64,000 nt of DNA, from positions 124,001-188,000 of the forward strand of contig QEVG01000004.1 in the NCBI GenBank assembly GCA_003576905.1. Direction: 5' to 3'. The stretch is from Planctomycetota bacterium. Lineage in GTDB: Bacteria; Planctomycetota; Phycisphaerae; UBA1845; UTPLA1. The position numbers were made by a program, and so were the translations under genes. The notes under the pieces were generated by a model. It searched no databases and was not told where the DNA came from. It worked only from the letters and a program-made list of their open reading frames with translations. Of the stretch, positions 9,192-16,746 are shown piece after piece. Each line of letters starts with the position of its first letter. Within the stretch, counting starts at the first letter, position 1.

Positions 9192-10889
9192 TTGTCATTA
9201 ACTAGTATATATGATAGATTGATACTCGTGAGTAGGTCAGATTCACTAATCCTCAGCGTGTGGCGGGAAGCATGCAGGCACATCGAGCTGGGCGAATTCA
9301 GCACGCTGGTCGCCCCACTCTTGTCTGAGCGGATTCCGTTTCAGTCGATCGCGCTGCGACGAATCGATATTCAGCGGTCGTTTCTGGAGACCGAGGGGGT
9401 CGGTGTGGTCGCGGGGGCCGCTCCCCCGGCGCAGCGGCGGGATGACCTGACCGCCGAACAAATGGATGACCTGCTTGCGTGGTGCCGGCGCGGTGAACTT
9501 CTGCATTGGACGGGTCGAGCCGCGTCCGGCCGGCTGGACTTCATTGTACCTTCCGGCGTGCGCGAGCAGGTACTCGCCGGGCCCCTGACGAGCGGCGGCG
9601 TACCGGCGGGGGTGGTGATCTTGACGGCACGTCCGGGGGCGATGTTCGAGCCGGCCCACGAGAGCCTGCTGCGGTCGCTTCTTGAACCGTTCTCGGTGGC
9701 GCTGGAGAACGACCGGCGGCTTGATGAATTGACGGAGCTGCGCGAGGCGGCGGAGGCGGACAAGCGGTCGCTGCTGACGCGGCTCGGGCGTCAGGAGATA
9801 ACGGATGCCATCGTGGGCGCGGAGGCCGGGCTGCGCCCCGTCATGAGCCGTGTCAGACTTGTTGCACCATCCGACGTGCCGGTGCTGATCTTCGGCGAGA
9901 CGGGTTCGGGAAAGGAGGTGATCGCCCGGGCGATTCATACGGGATCGCGGCGGGCGGGAGGGCCGTTTCTGCGCGTGAACTGCGGCGCGATTCCGCCGGA
10001 GCTTATTGATTCTGAGCTTTTCGGCCATGAGAAGGGCAGCTTTACCGGCGCGGTGACGATGCGCAAGGGGTGGTTTGAGCGCGCGGACGGCGGGACCCTT
10101 TTTCTGGACGAGGTGGGCGAGTTGCCGCCGGCCGCGCAGGTGCGGCTGCTTCGGGTGCTACAGGACGGTACTTTCGAGCGAGTCGGCGGTCAGGCGCCGT
10201 TGCACGTGGATGTGCGTGTTGTGGCGGCGACGCACCGCGATCTGCCCGCCATGGTTGCCGACGGACGGTTTCGGCAGGACCTGTGGTACCGGATCGGCGT
10301 GTTTCCGCTCCATCTGCCGGCGCTGCGCGAGCGGCCGGAGGATATTCCGGCGCTGGCCACGCATTTCTGCCTGCGCTCGGCGCGTCGTTTCGGCACGGCT
10401 CCGCTGATTCCGACGCAGGAAGACCTGCATCTGCTGCTGTCGTATTCGTGGCCCGGCAACGTGCGGGAGCTGGCGGCGGTCATTGACCGGGCGACGATAC
10501 TGGGAAATGGCCGGAAACTGGAATTCGCGAAGGCCCTGGGGACGATTCCGATGGTGTCGGCCAACGGAGCAAGGCCGGCGTCGATGAATGCCGGTGTCGC
10601 GGCGTCAGGCGGGGCGGTGGCCGGAGTCGGACTGGAGCCATCGGCTGCCGGTTTCGCGCCGGCAACCGGTTCGGCCGGCGCGGGCTCCATTGAGACGCTG
10701 GACCGGGCGATGGCACGTCATATCGAGCGGGTTTTGATCCATACATTCGGCCGGGTGGAAGGGCCGCACGGGGCGGCGAGGCTACTGGGGATCAACCCGC
10801 ACACGCTTCGCGCGCGAATGCGCAAGCTGGGCGTGGACTGGCGGAAATACCGTGCGGCCCGCGGCGGGGACGGCGACTCCGGCGGATGA
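9192..10889 (+). CDS. Sigma-54-dependent transcriptional activator (GAF-AAA+-HTH)
   Basis: Up to 565 residues. An enhancer-binding protein that remodels sigma-54 RNA polymerase by ATP hydrolysis. In order: N-terminal GAF-like sensory domain (about 20-185), AAA+ domain with Walker A GETGSGKE near 236, the sigma-54 contact loop GSFTGA at about 282 (Ser for the usual Ala), Walker [13 protein letters not shown], arginine-finger region [10 protein letters not shown], then a Gly/Ala-rich linker and a Fis-type HTH ([20 protein letters not shown]). There is no receiver domain, so the signal is probably a small ligand bound by the GAF domain. The start is uncertain: TTG 9192 has a weak AGG upstream, and TTG 9219 or GTG 9228 are alternatives. 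It is divergent from the sulfate operon and very likely its regulator. Confidence 0.93.
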   Translation: MSLTSIYDRLILVSRSDSLILSVWREACRHIELGEFSTLVAPLLSERIPFQSIALRRIDIQRSFLETEGVGVVAGAAPPAQRRDDLTAEQMDDLLAWCRRGELLHWTGRAASGRLDFIVPSGVREQVLAGPLTSGGVPAGVVILTARPGAMFEPAHESLLRSLLEPFSVALENDRRLDELTELREAAEADKRSLLTRLGRQEITDAIVGAEAGLRPVMSRVRLVAPSDVPVLIFGETGSGKEVIARAIHTGSRRAGGPFLRVNCGAIPPELIDSELFGHEKGSFTGAVTMRKGWFERADGGTLFLDEVGELPPAAQVRLLRVLQDGTFERVGGQAPLHVDVRVVAATHRDLPAMVADGRFRQDLWYRIGVFPLHLPALRERPEDIPALATHFCLRSARRFGTAPLIPTQEDLHLLLSYSWPGNVRELAAVIDRATILGNGRKLEFAKALGTIPMVSANGARPASMNAGVAASGGAVAGVGLEPSAAGFAPATGSAGAGSIETLDRAMARHIERVLIHTFGRVEGPHGAARLLGINPHTLRARMRKLGVDWRKYRAARGGDGDSGG

Positions 10890-10891
10890 AA

Positions 10892-11470
10892 TCAGCCCGC
10901 GGCCTTTCGGGCGTGGTCGAGGTGCTCCTTGAAGTTGGTGAGATAGGCTTCGGCGAGGTCGGAGTCGTTCTTGATGATAAGAATGTTCTCGGCGTTTTTT
11001 TCCTCGGCGGCCTTGGTGAAGTTATATGAGCCGGTGATGATCGTGCGGTTATCGATGAGGACGATTTTGTTGTTGGCGGTCTCATGCTCGGCGTCGAAAA
11101 AGACCTTGACACCGTCGCGGCGCAGGGTGCGCCACGGTCCGTAGGTCATCTTTTCCTGCGACTTGTCCAGAATGACCTCGACATTCACGCCGCGCTTCGC
11201 CGCCCGTGCCAGTGCCTCGGCGATGCGCTTCGACGTGAATATGTACATCTGGACGCGGATGTTTTTCCGAGCCTCGCCGATCTCCTCGACGATTCGGCTC
11301 TCGCACCCGCCGCCGGGCGAGAAGAAAGCCTCGGCGCGGATGGACCTGCCCCCGGACTTCGGGGCGAGCGCCTCGGTAGAGAGCGCGGCCGCGCCCAGAA
11401 CGACGGCGCAGGCGACGGCGGTCGCGGCGCCGTGTCGCCGGATAACGACGCGATCATGCGCATTCGGCAT
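10892..11470 (-). CDS. Exported single-motif phospholipase D-like protein, catalytic His replaced
   Basis: 192 residues from an ATG with GGAGG at ideal spacing, then a hydrophobic signal or anchor (residues 13-33). The fold is that of the small Nuc/PLD family, which works as a dimer with one H-x-K-x4-D motif per chain. The region around the motif matches well (SQEKMTYGPWRTLRRDGVKVFFDAE; IITGSYNFTKAAEEKNAEN), but the motif itself reads N133-N-K135-IVLI-D140. The position of the catalytic histidine is Asn, and the nearest His is residue 129. It may be inactive as a phosphodiesterase or use another residue. The stop is two bases from the convergent regulator gene. Confidence 0.85.
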   Translation of the reverse strand: MPNAHDRVVIRRHGAATAVACAVVLGAAALSTEALAPKSGGRSIRAEAFFSPGGGCESRIVEEIGEARKNIRVQMYIFTSKRIAEALARAAKRGVNVEVILDKSQEKMTYGPWRTLRRDGVKVFFDAEHETANNKIVLIDNRTIITGSYNFTKAAEEKNAENILIIKNDSDLAEAYLTNFKEHLDHARKAAG

Positions 11471-11648
11471 GTTCTGGCCCTCCAGATTTTGAGAATGTAG
11501 CTCGCGCGGCGCGCGCGAGTGGGGGTACTCTATGGGCGGCCCGGCGCGGCTGTCCAGAGAAATCCGGGCGGCCGGACGGGAGGGGGATGCGCGGGCGACG
11601 GGTGACCAGTGCCACTGGCGGGGCGTTGGGCGAGGAAGCCGGGACGGG

Positions 11649-12896
11649 ATGAGCGAAGGAACAGACAGGCTGGACGTCGCGGTCATTGGCGGTGGCGCGG
11701 CGGGGCTGGCCGCCGCGATCTTCGCGGCGCGCCGGGCCCGGGGGTCGCGGATCGCGATTCTGGACGGCGCCCGGAAGCTGGGTGCCAAGATCCTAGTGAG
11801 CGGCGGGGGCCGGTGCAATGTCACCAATGTGAAGGTACGTCCGGCGGACTACTGCGGCGGCAGCGCGCACATCATCAAGCGGGTGCTGGCGGCGCTGCCG
11901 GTGGAACGGACGGTGGCGTTCTTTCGCGAGATCGGGGTCGAGCTGCACGAGGAGGAATACGGCAAGCTGTTTCCGAACACGAACACCGCGCGGACGGTTC
12001 TGGATGCGCTGGTGGGCGAGGCGCGTCGGCTGGGCGTCGAGATTCTCTGCGGGCATCGGGTGACGGGGCTGGCGCGCGCGGGCGATTCATTTCGCGTGGA
12101 GACCAGCGCGGGGCGGAGGACCGCGGGGCGGGTCGTGCTGGCGACGGGCGGGCTGTCGCTTCCGAAGACGGGCAGCGACGGGGTGGGCTATGAACTCGCG
12201 AAATCGCTGGGGCACCGCATCGTGCCGACGACGCCGGGCCTCGTGCCGCTGGTGCTTTCGGGCGCGTTTCATCGTGCACTTTCGGGCATGTCGCTCGCGG
12301 TGGAGCTTTGCATTCGAGCGGAGGGAGAGAAGCCGCGGCGAATCGCGGGGCCGATGCTGTGGACGCATTTCGGCGTCAGCGGGCCGGCGGCGCTGGATGC
12401 GTCACGGCACTGGCACCGCGCGCGGATCGAGCGGCGCGCCGTCGGCGTGACGGCAAGTTTTCTGCCGGGCCTGTCTTTCGAGAACGCCGAAGCGCGGCTG
12501 ATCGATGCGGCCGGGGCGCAGCCGAAGGCGCATCTCCACGGTGTCGTCGCCGCGTGGATGCCGGCGCGGATGGCGGAGGCGATCCTGAAGGAGCTGCACA
12601 TCGAGCCGCGCGTGCGCATGGCGCACCTGTCGCGCGACGATCGGCGGCGGCTGGCGCGCGGCCTGGTGGAATGGCCGATTCCGATCGCAGACAGCCGCGG
12701 CTACGCCTACGCGGAGGTGACGGCGGGCGGCGTGCCGCTCGCGGAGATCGACGGGGCGACGATGGAGTCGCGTGTGTGCCCGGGGCTGTACCTCGTGGGG
12801 GAAATCCTCGACTGCGAAGGCCGTTTGGGTGGGTTCAACTTTCAATGGGCGTGGGTCACGGGGTTTGTCGCCGGCGGCGCGCTGGCCGCGCGGTAG
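11649..12896 (+). CDS. HI0933/BaiN-like NAD(P)/FAD-dependent oxidoreductase
   Basis: 415 residues, cytosolic flavoprotein. An N-terminal Rossmann FAD site (AVIGGGAAGLAAAIFAARR) is followed by the family hallmark KILVSGGGRCNVTN. The C-terminal FAD contact is GLYLVGEILDCEGRLGGFNFQWAWVTGFVAG. This is the architecture of the YhiN/HI0933/BaiN family, whose physiological substrates are mostly unknown. I use ATG 11649 with GGGACGGG upstream. The frame stays open to 11532 but the extra residues are low complexity. It is divergent from the PLD-like gene and convergent with clpS, so probably transcribed alone. Confidence 0.92.
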   Translation: MSEGTDRLDVAVIGGGAAGLAAAIFAARRARGSRIAILDGARKLGAKILVSGGGRCNVTNVKVRPADYCGGSAHIIKRVLAALPVERTVAFFREIGVELHEEEYGKLFPNTNTARTVLDALVGEARRLGVEILCGHRVTGLARAGDSFRVETSAGRRTAGRVVLATGGLSLPKTGSDGVGYELAKSLGHRIVPTTPGLVPLVLSGAFHRALSGMSLAVELCIRAEGEKPRRIAGPMLWTHFGVSGPAALDASRHWHRARIERRAVGVTASFLPGLSFENAEARLIDAAGAQPKAHLHGVVAAWMPARMAEAILKELHIEPRVRMAHLSRDDRRRLARGLVEWPIPIADSRGYAYAEVTAGGVPLAEIDGATMESRVCPGLYLVGEILDCEGRLGGFNFQWAWVTGFVAGGALAAR

Positions 12897-12957
12897 GACG
12901 CGGGCGCGAAATCAGCGCGGTGGCGAGGTGCGCGCCGGCGGGGCGGCCCGCGTCGGA

Positions 12958-13272
12958 TTACTCGTCGGCCTCGATGGTGACGGTGAGCTGGCGCGAGGCG
13001 AACTGTTCGGCATAGAGTTCCGCTCGCTCCTTGTGGGTCACGAGAAGCAGCGACATGCCCTTTTCGTGTGCCTCGTTGGTGCGGGTGATGGCATCTGCCT
13101 GCCGGAGGGGAGTAAGCATGAGAATCGTCTCGATGACGTGCTCAAAAGTGTTCCGGTCGTCGTTGTGCAGAAGCACCTTGTACGGGGGCAGGGGACGGGT
13201 TTCTGCCTTGTCGGGGAGAATGGCGGTTGCGTTCTGAGTCCGGGTGGCGGCGGCGGTTTTCTTTTCTTTCAT
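12958..13272 (-). CDS. clpS: ATP-dependent Clp protease adaptor ClpS
   Basis: 104 residues. ClpS binds N-degron substrates and hands them to ClpA/ClpC with ClpP. The core PPYKVLLHNDDRNTFEHVIETI holds the conserved HNDD segment of the binding pocket, followed by the NEAHEKGMSLLLVTHKERAELYAEQF region. The N-terminal 30 residues are a variable extension. ATG 13272 with GAGGGG eight bases upstream is preferred over GTG 13278, which sits too close to that site. No clpA or clpC is adjacent, which is common. Confidence 0.93.
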   Translation of the reverse strand: MKEKKTAAATRTQNATAILPDKAETRPLPPYKVLLHNDDRNTFEHVIETILMLTPLRQADAITRTNEAHEKGMSLLLVTHKERAELYAEQFASRQLTVTIEADE

Positions 13273-13434
13273 GTTCACGGCCCCTCATGTCCGTTCGCTG
13301 TGCATATCGAATATAGCCCGCGGAGCCTCTTTGTTTCAAGTCGGCGAATGCCGGCTTCCTGGTTGAGTGAAAGCGGAAGCGAGCGGAACAGGCCGGCGCG
13401 GTTTTTTCGCCGCGGGCCTGGCGGGCGGCTCGCG

Positions 13435-13462
13435 TATCCATTGTAGGCGCTGCGGCTATAAT
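13435..13462 (+). promoter_or_regulatory. Candidate promoter of the first DUF58-BatA pair
   Basis: A perfect TATAAT (13457-13462) stands alone in GC-rich sequence between divergent clpS and the DUF58 gene. A poor -35 match, TATCCA (13435-13440), lies 16 bases upstream. Transcription would start near 13469, about 19 bases before the ATG. The -10 is persuasive; the -35 is not. Confidence 0.35.
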
Positions 13463-13487
13463 TCGGCCTTTCTCCAGGGCGTTCCGG

Positions 13488-14405
13488 ATGGCTGACATCG
13501 CACCGACAACCTTGCCGCCCCGGCCGCAGGCGCCGCTCCTCGACGCGGACTTCCTGGCGCGGCTCGAGCAGCTGGAGATCATCTCGCGGAAAATCCACGC
13601 GGCCAGAAACAAGGGGGAACGGCAGTCGCGGCGCAAGGGGGAGTCGGCCGAGTTCGCGGATTACCGCAATTACGTCAGCGGCGACGACATCCGGCATATC
13701 GACTGGAACATCTATGCCCGGCTGGACCGGCTGTTCCTGAAGCTCTTTCTCGAAGAGGAGGAACTGAACGTCTCGTTTCTGCTGGACGTTTCGGGCTCGA
13801 TGGACAGCGGCGAGCCGCAGAAGGCGCGGTACGCGAAACGCGTGGCGGCGGCGCTGGCCTACATCGGGCTATGCAACTACGACCGGGTAAACCTTTACGC
13901 TTACGCAGAAAGCGTGGTCGCAAGCCGCAATGGGCTGCGGAGTCGGCGCAATCTGCCGCAGTTATTGAAGTTTCTGGAAGACGCCCCGCTGGGGGGCGGG
14001 AGCAATTTCGTCGCGGCGGCCCGGCAGTTCGCCCTGCGCCACACGCAAAAGGGGGTCTGTGTGGTGATTTCCGACCTGTTCGACAAGCACGGCTTTCAGC
14101 AGGGGCTGCCGTTTCTCCTCGGGCGGAATCTCGATGTGTATGTGCTCCAGGTGCTGAGCCCCCAGGAGATGGAGCCGGAGCTGGCGGGCGATCTGAAGCT
14201 GGTGGACGTCGAGGACGAGGACGTAGCGGAGGTGACAATCAGCAAGCCGCTGCTCGCCAAGTACAAGGCGAACCTTCAGGCCTATTGCGAATCGATCCGT
14301 GACTACTGCAACCAGCGCGGCATCTCGTATCTTCTGACGGCAACGACGCATCCCTTCGAGCAACTGGTGCTGACCTACCTTCGGGCGCGGGGGCTGGTGC
14401 GATGA
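13488..14405 (+). CDS. DUF58 protein with vWA-like domain (first copy)
   Basis: 305 residues, soluble. DUF58 proteins are the usual partners of MoxR AAA+ ATPases. The signature YVSGDDIRHIDWNIYARLDRLFLKLFLEEEE is followed by a vWA metal site, LLDVSGSMDSG (D-x-S-x-S), near residue 105 and a second vWA strand VCVVISDLFDKHGF. The C-terminus (YLLTATTHPFEQLVLTYLRARGLV) matches the family end. It overlaps the next gene by four bases. No moxR gene is adjacent; the nearest in the window is at 45785, so this pair may share that ATPase. Confidence 0.9.
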   Translation: MADIAPTTLPPRPQAPLLDADFLARLEQLEIISRKIHAARNKGERQSRRKGESAEFADYRNYVSGDDIRHIDWNIYARLDRLFLKLFLEEEELNVSFLLDVSGSMDSGEPQKARYAKRVAAALAYIGLCNYDRVNLYAYAESVVASRNGLRSRRNLPQLLKFLEDAPLGGGSNFVAAARQFALRHTQKGVCVVISDLFDKHGFQQGLPFLLGRNLDVYVLQVLSPQEMEPELAGDLKLVDVEDEDVAEVTISKPLLAKYKANLQAYCESIRDYCNQRGISYLLTATTHPFEQLVLTYLRARGLVR

Positions 14406-16453
14406 CGTTTCTGTCGCCGATGACCGGGCTGCTTTTCGCGGGGATTGCGATCCCGCTGCTGCTGCTCTTGTACTTTCTGAAGCTGCGCCGGCAGGAGCGG
14501 AGGGTTTCTTCGACGTTTCTTTGGAAAAAGGCGGTGCAGGATCTGCAGGTCAACGCGCCGTTTCAGAAGCTTCGGCGCAATCTGCTGCTCTTCCTGCAAC
14601 TTCTCCTTCTGGCGGCTGTTTTGCTGGGTCTTGCCGAGCCGGTGGCGAATTTCTCGCGGACGCCGGAAAAGCGCATCGTCGTGATGATCGACCGTTCGGC
14701 GTCAATGAAGACGCGGGAGGCGGACGGCCGGAGCCGGCTGGAGCACGCCCAGGATGCCGCGGTCGATTTCGTGCGCGATCTGCCGGACCATTCGAGCGCG
14801 ATGGTGCTCAGCTTCGGAGCGGTGCCCACGGTGGTGTGTACGTTTACGGATGACAAGCGGCGGCTCGAGCGGCTGATCCGCGGCATCGAGCCGACCGATG
14901 AGCCGAGCCTGATCGGCGAGGCATTGCCGCTGGCCATCGCATACTCGACGAACCTCGTGGATATCCCCGGGGTGGGAGGCTCTTCCGGGGCCGGGTCATC
15001 GGTTCCGGAGGCGGCGATGCAGGGTGCGGCGGACATCGAGTTCTTCAGCGACGGGCGAATCGCCGATGCGGATCGGCAGTACGTCACGCGGGGCAATCTG
15101 CGCTTTTATCGGGTCGGGGCGACGGCGGACAACGTGGGCATCACGGCGTTCGACGTACGGCGCGATTTCGAACGCCCGGGCATCATCTCGGTATTCGTGC
15201 AGGTCGAGAACTTCGGCGCACAGCCGGTGAAGACGGACGTCGGCATCTCGCTCGACGGCAAACCGCTGCCCGGGCCGGGGTCGATCCGGGAGGTGCAACT
15301 CGGACCTGCAGCGCGCGACAAGGGTGCTTCGCCCGGCGGGTCGGAGGGCGAGGAGCCCGCGGGGACGGTTGCGGAGGCGCTGCCGCCGGCGCAGAACGTG
15401 ATCTTCGAATTTGCGCACGAGGCAGGCGGCATGATCCAGGTCGAGGTGCACCGCGACGACGCGATGAAGGTGGACAATTTCGCGCAAGCGCCGATCGACC
15501 CGCCGCGGCAGGTGCGAATCCTGGGCGTCAGCGATCGGGCGTCGATGCGGGTGTTCATTGAAAAGGCCATGCGGGCGTTTGAGATTCAGGACTATCGACT
15601 CATGGGAACCGAGGAGTACGACAACGCTCCGGACGGCGACATCGCACAGGGCGGACGGAGTGCGTATGATCTGGTGATTCTCGACGGCCACGATACGGAC
15701 CGGCTTGCGCCGGGCAACTACCTTTTCTTCGGCGGCGTTCCGAAGGTGGAAGGCGTTTCGCTGGGTGATCTCGTCGAGGGAGAGCCGATCATCTTCGGGC
15801 GCGAGGATCACCCGCTCATGCGTAACGTTGCCTATGAGGGGATCTTCATCTCGAAATGGCGGAAGCTCGAGCTGCCGGAACACGCGGTGAGCCTGCTCGA
15901 GGGGAGCGATTCGGTCCTGATGGCCGCCCTGACCGATCCCGGGCATCGGTACGTCATCGGCTCGTTCGACCTGCTCGAGTCGAACTGGCCGATCAAGGAG
16001 GCGTTTCCGATCTTTCTCCAGAACGCGATCGGCTATCTCGCCTCGGGCGGGCTGATCGAAACGAAGCGCATGATCCGGCCGGGCGACACGATCTCGGCAA
16101 CGGTGCCGGCCGAAGCGACGACGGCGACGATCACGCGGCCGGACGGGGGCATCGACGAGCGGCCGGCGCGGCCGGGGACGATCCTCTCCTATGCGCGGAC
16201 CAAGGACGCGGGTGTTTATCGCGTGGCATTCGACGACCCGGCGCAAACGAGCGAGACGTACGCCGCGAACCTGCTCGACGCCAATGAGTCGCGGATTGCG
16301 CCGAACGAGCGCTTCACGGTGGGGTCGGAGAACGTCGAGGCCGTGCGCGCCGAGACCCGGGTGAACGAGCCGCTCTGGCCCTGGGCCGCCGGGATGGCAC
16401 TAGTCCTGCTCATCGTCGAGTGGTGGATCTATAACCGCCGGGTAATGATCTGA
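14402..16453 (+). CDS. BatA/vWA-domain membrane protein (first copy)
   Basis: 683 residues. An N-terminal BatA-type region has two membrane helices (about 5-25 and 60-80) flanking a cytosolic loop with RVSSTFLWKKAVQDLQVNAP. A vWA domain follows with the metal-site motif MIDRSASMKT (D-x-S-x-S), then immunoglobulin-like and GATase-like beta segments, and a final membrane helix (WAAGMALVLLIVEWWIYN). The bulk is probably on the outer face of the membrane. Translation is coupled to the DUF58 gene by an ATGA overlap. Members of this set are linked by context to MoxR chaperone function; a specific role here is inference. Confidence 0.88.
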   Translation: MTFLSPMTGLLFAGIAIPLLLLLYFLKLRRQERRVSSTFLWKKAVQDLQVNAPFQKLRRNLLLFLQLLLLAAVLLGLAEPVANFSRTPEKRIVVMIDRSASMKTREADGRSRLEHAQDAAVDFVRDLPDHSSAMVLSFGAVPTVVCTFTDDKRRLERLIRGIEPTDEPSLIGEALPLAIAYSTNLVDIPGVGGSSGAGSSVPEAAMQGAADIEFFSDGRIADADRQYVTRGNLRFYRVGATADNVGITAFDVRRDFERPGIISVFVQVENFGAQPVKTDVGISLDGKPLPGPGSIREVQLGPAARDKGASPGGSEGEEPAGTVAEALPPAQNVIFEFAHEAGGMIQVEVHRDDAMKVDNFAQAPIDPPRQVRILGVSDRASMRVFIEKAMRAFEIQDYRLMGTEEYDNAPDGDIAQGGRSAYDLVILDGHDTDRLAPGNYLFFGGVPKVEGVSLGDLVEGEPIIFGREDHPLMRNVAYEGIFISKWRKLELPEHAVSLLEGSDSVLMAALTDPGHRYVIGSFDLLESNWPIKEAFPIFLQNAIGYLASGGLIETKRMIRPGDTISATVPAEATTATITRPDGGIDERPARPGTILSYARTKDAGVYRVAFDDPAQTSETYAANLLDANESRIAPNERFTVGSENVEAVRAETRVNEPLWPWAAGMALVLLIVEWWIYNRRVMI

Positions 16454-16746
16454 ACCGGCTGGGGTGCGGCGACCGCGCGGGCCTGCTCCTTGCCCCTTTG
16501 AAGCCGGGCCACGTGGCGGCAGACCGGGAACTCCTTCAAGCCCCTCCCGAAGTCCGCCGCGGCAGCATCCTGTTACAGGTCGATCCGCCATTGCTATCGG
16601 GTGCCGCCGCCCGGTAAGATAGGTGGCGGGTGGAGCACATCTTGATCGACCGGCCTTGATCGGGCGTGCACACGGGGGGCGTACTCCGTCTTCCCCAATC
16701 GCCCTAATCGGAGAGGCAAACTCGCACGCTCGGGAGTTCATACATC

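Noticed and set aside
14996-16246. A 416-residue antisense frame opposite the first BatA gene
   Set aside because: Arg-rich shadow composition; the sense strand holds a well supported vWA protein.
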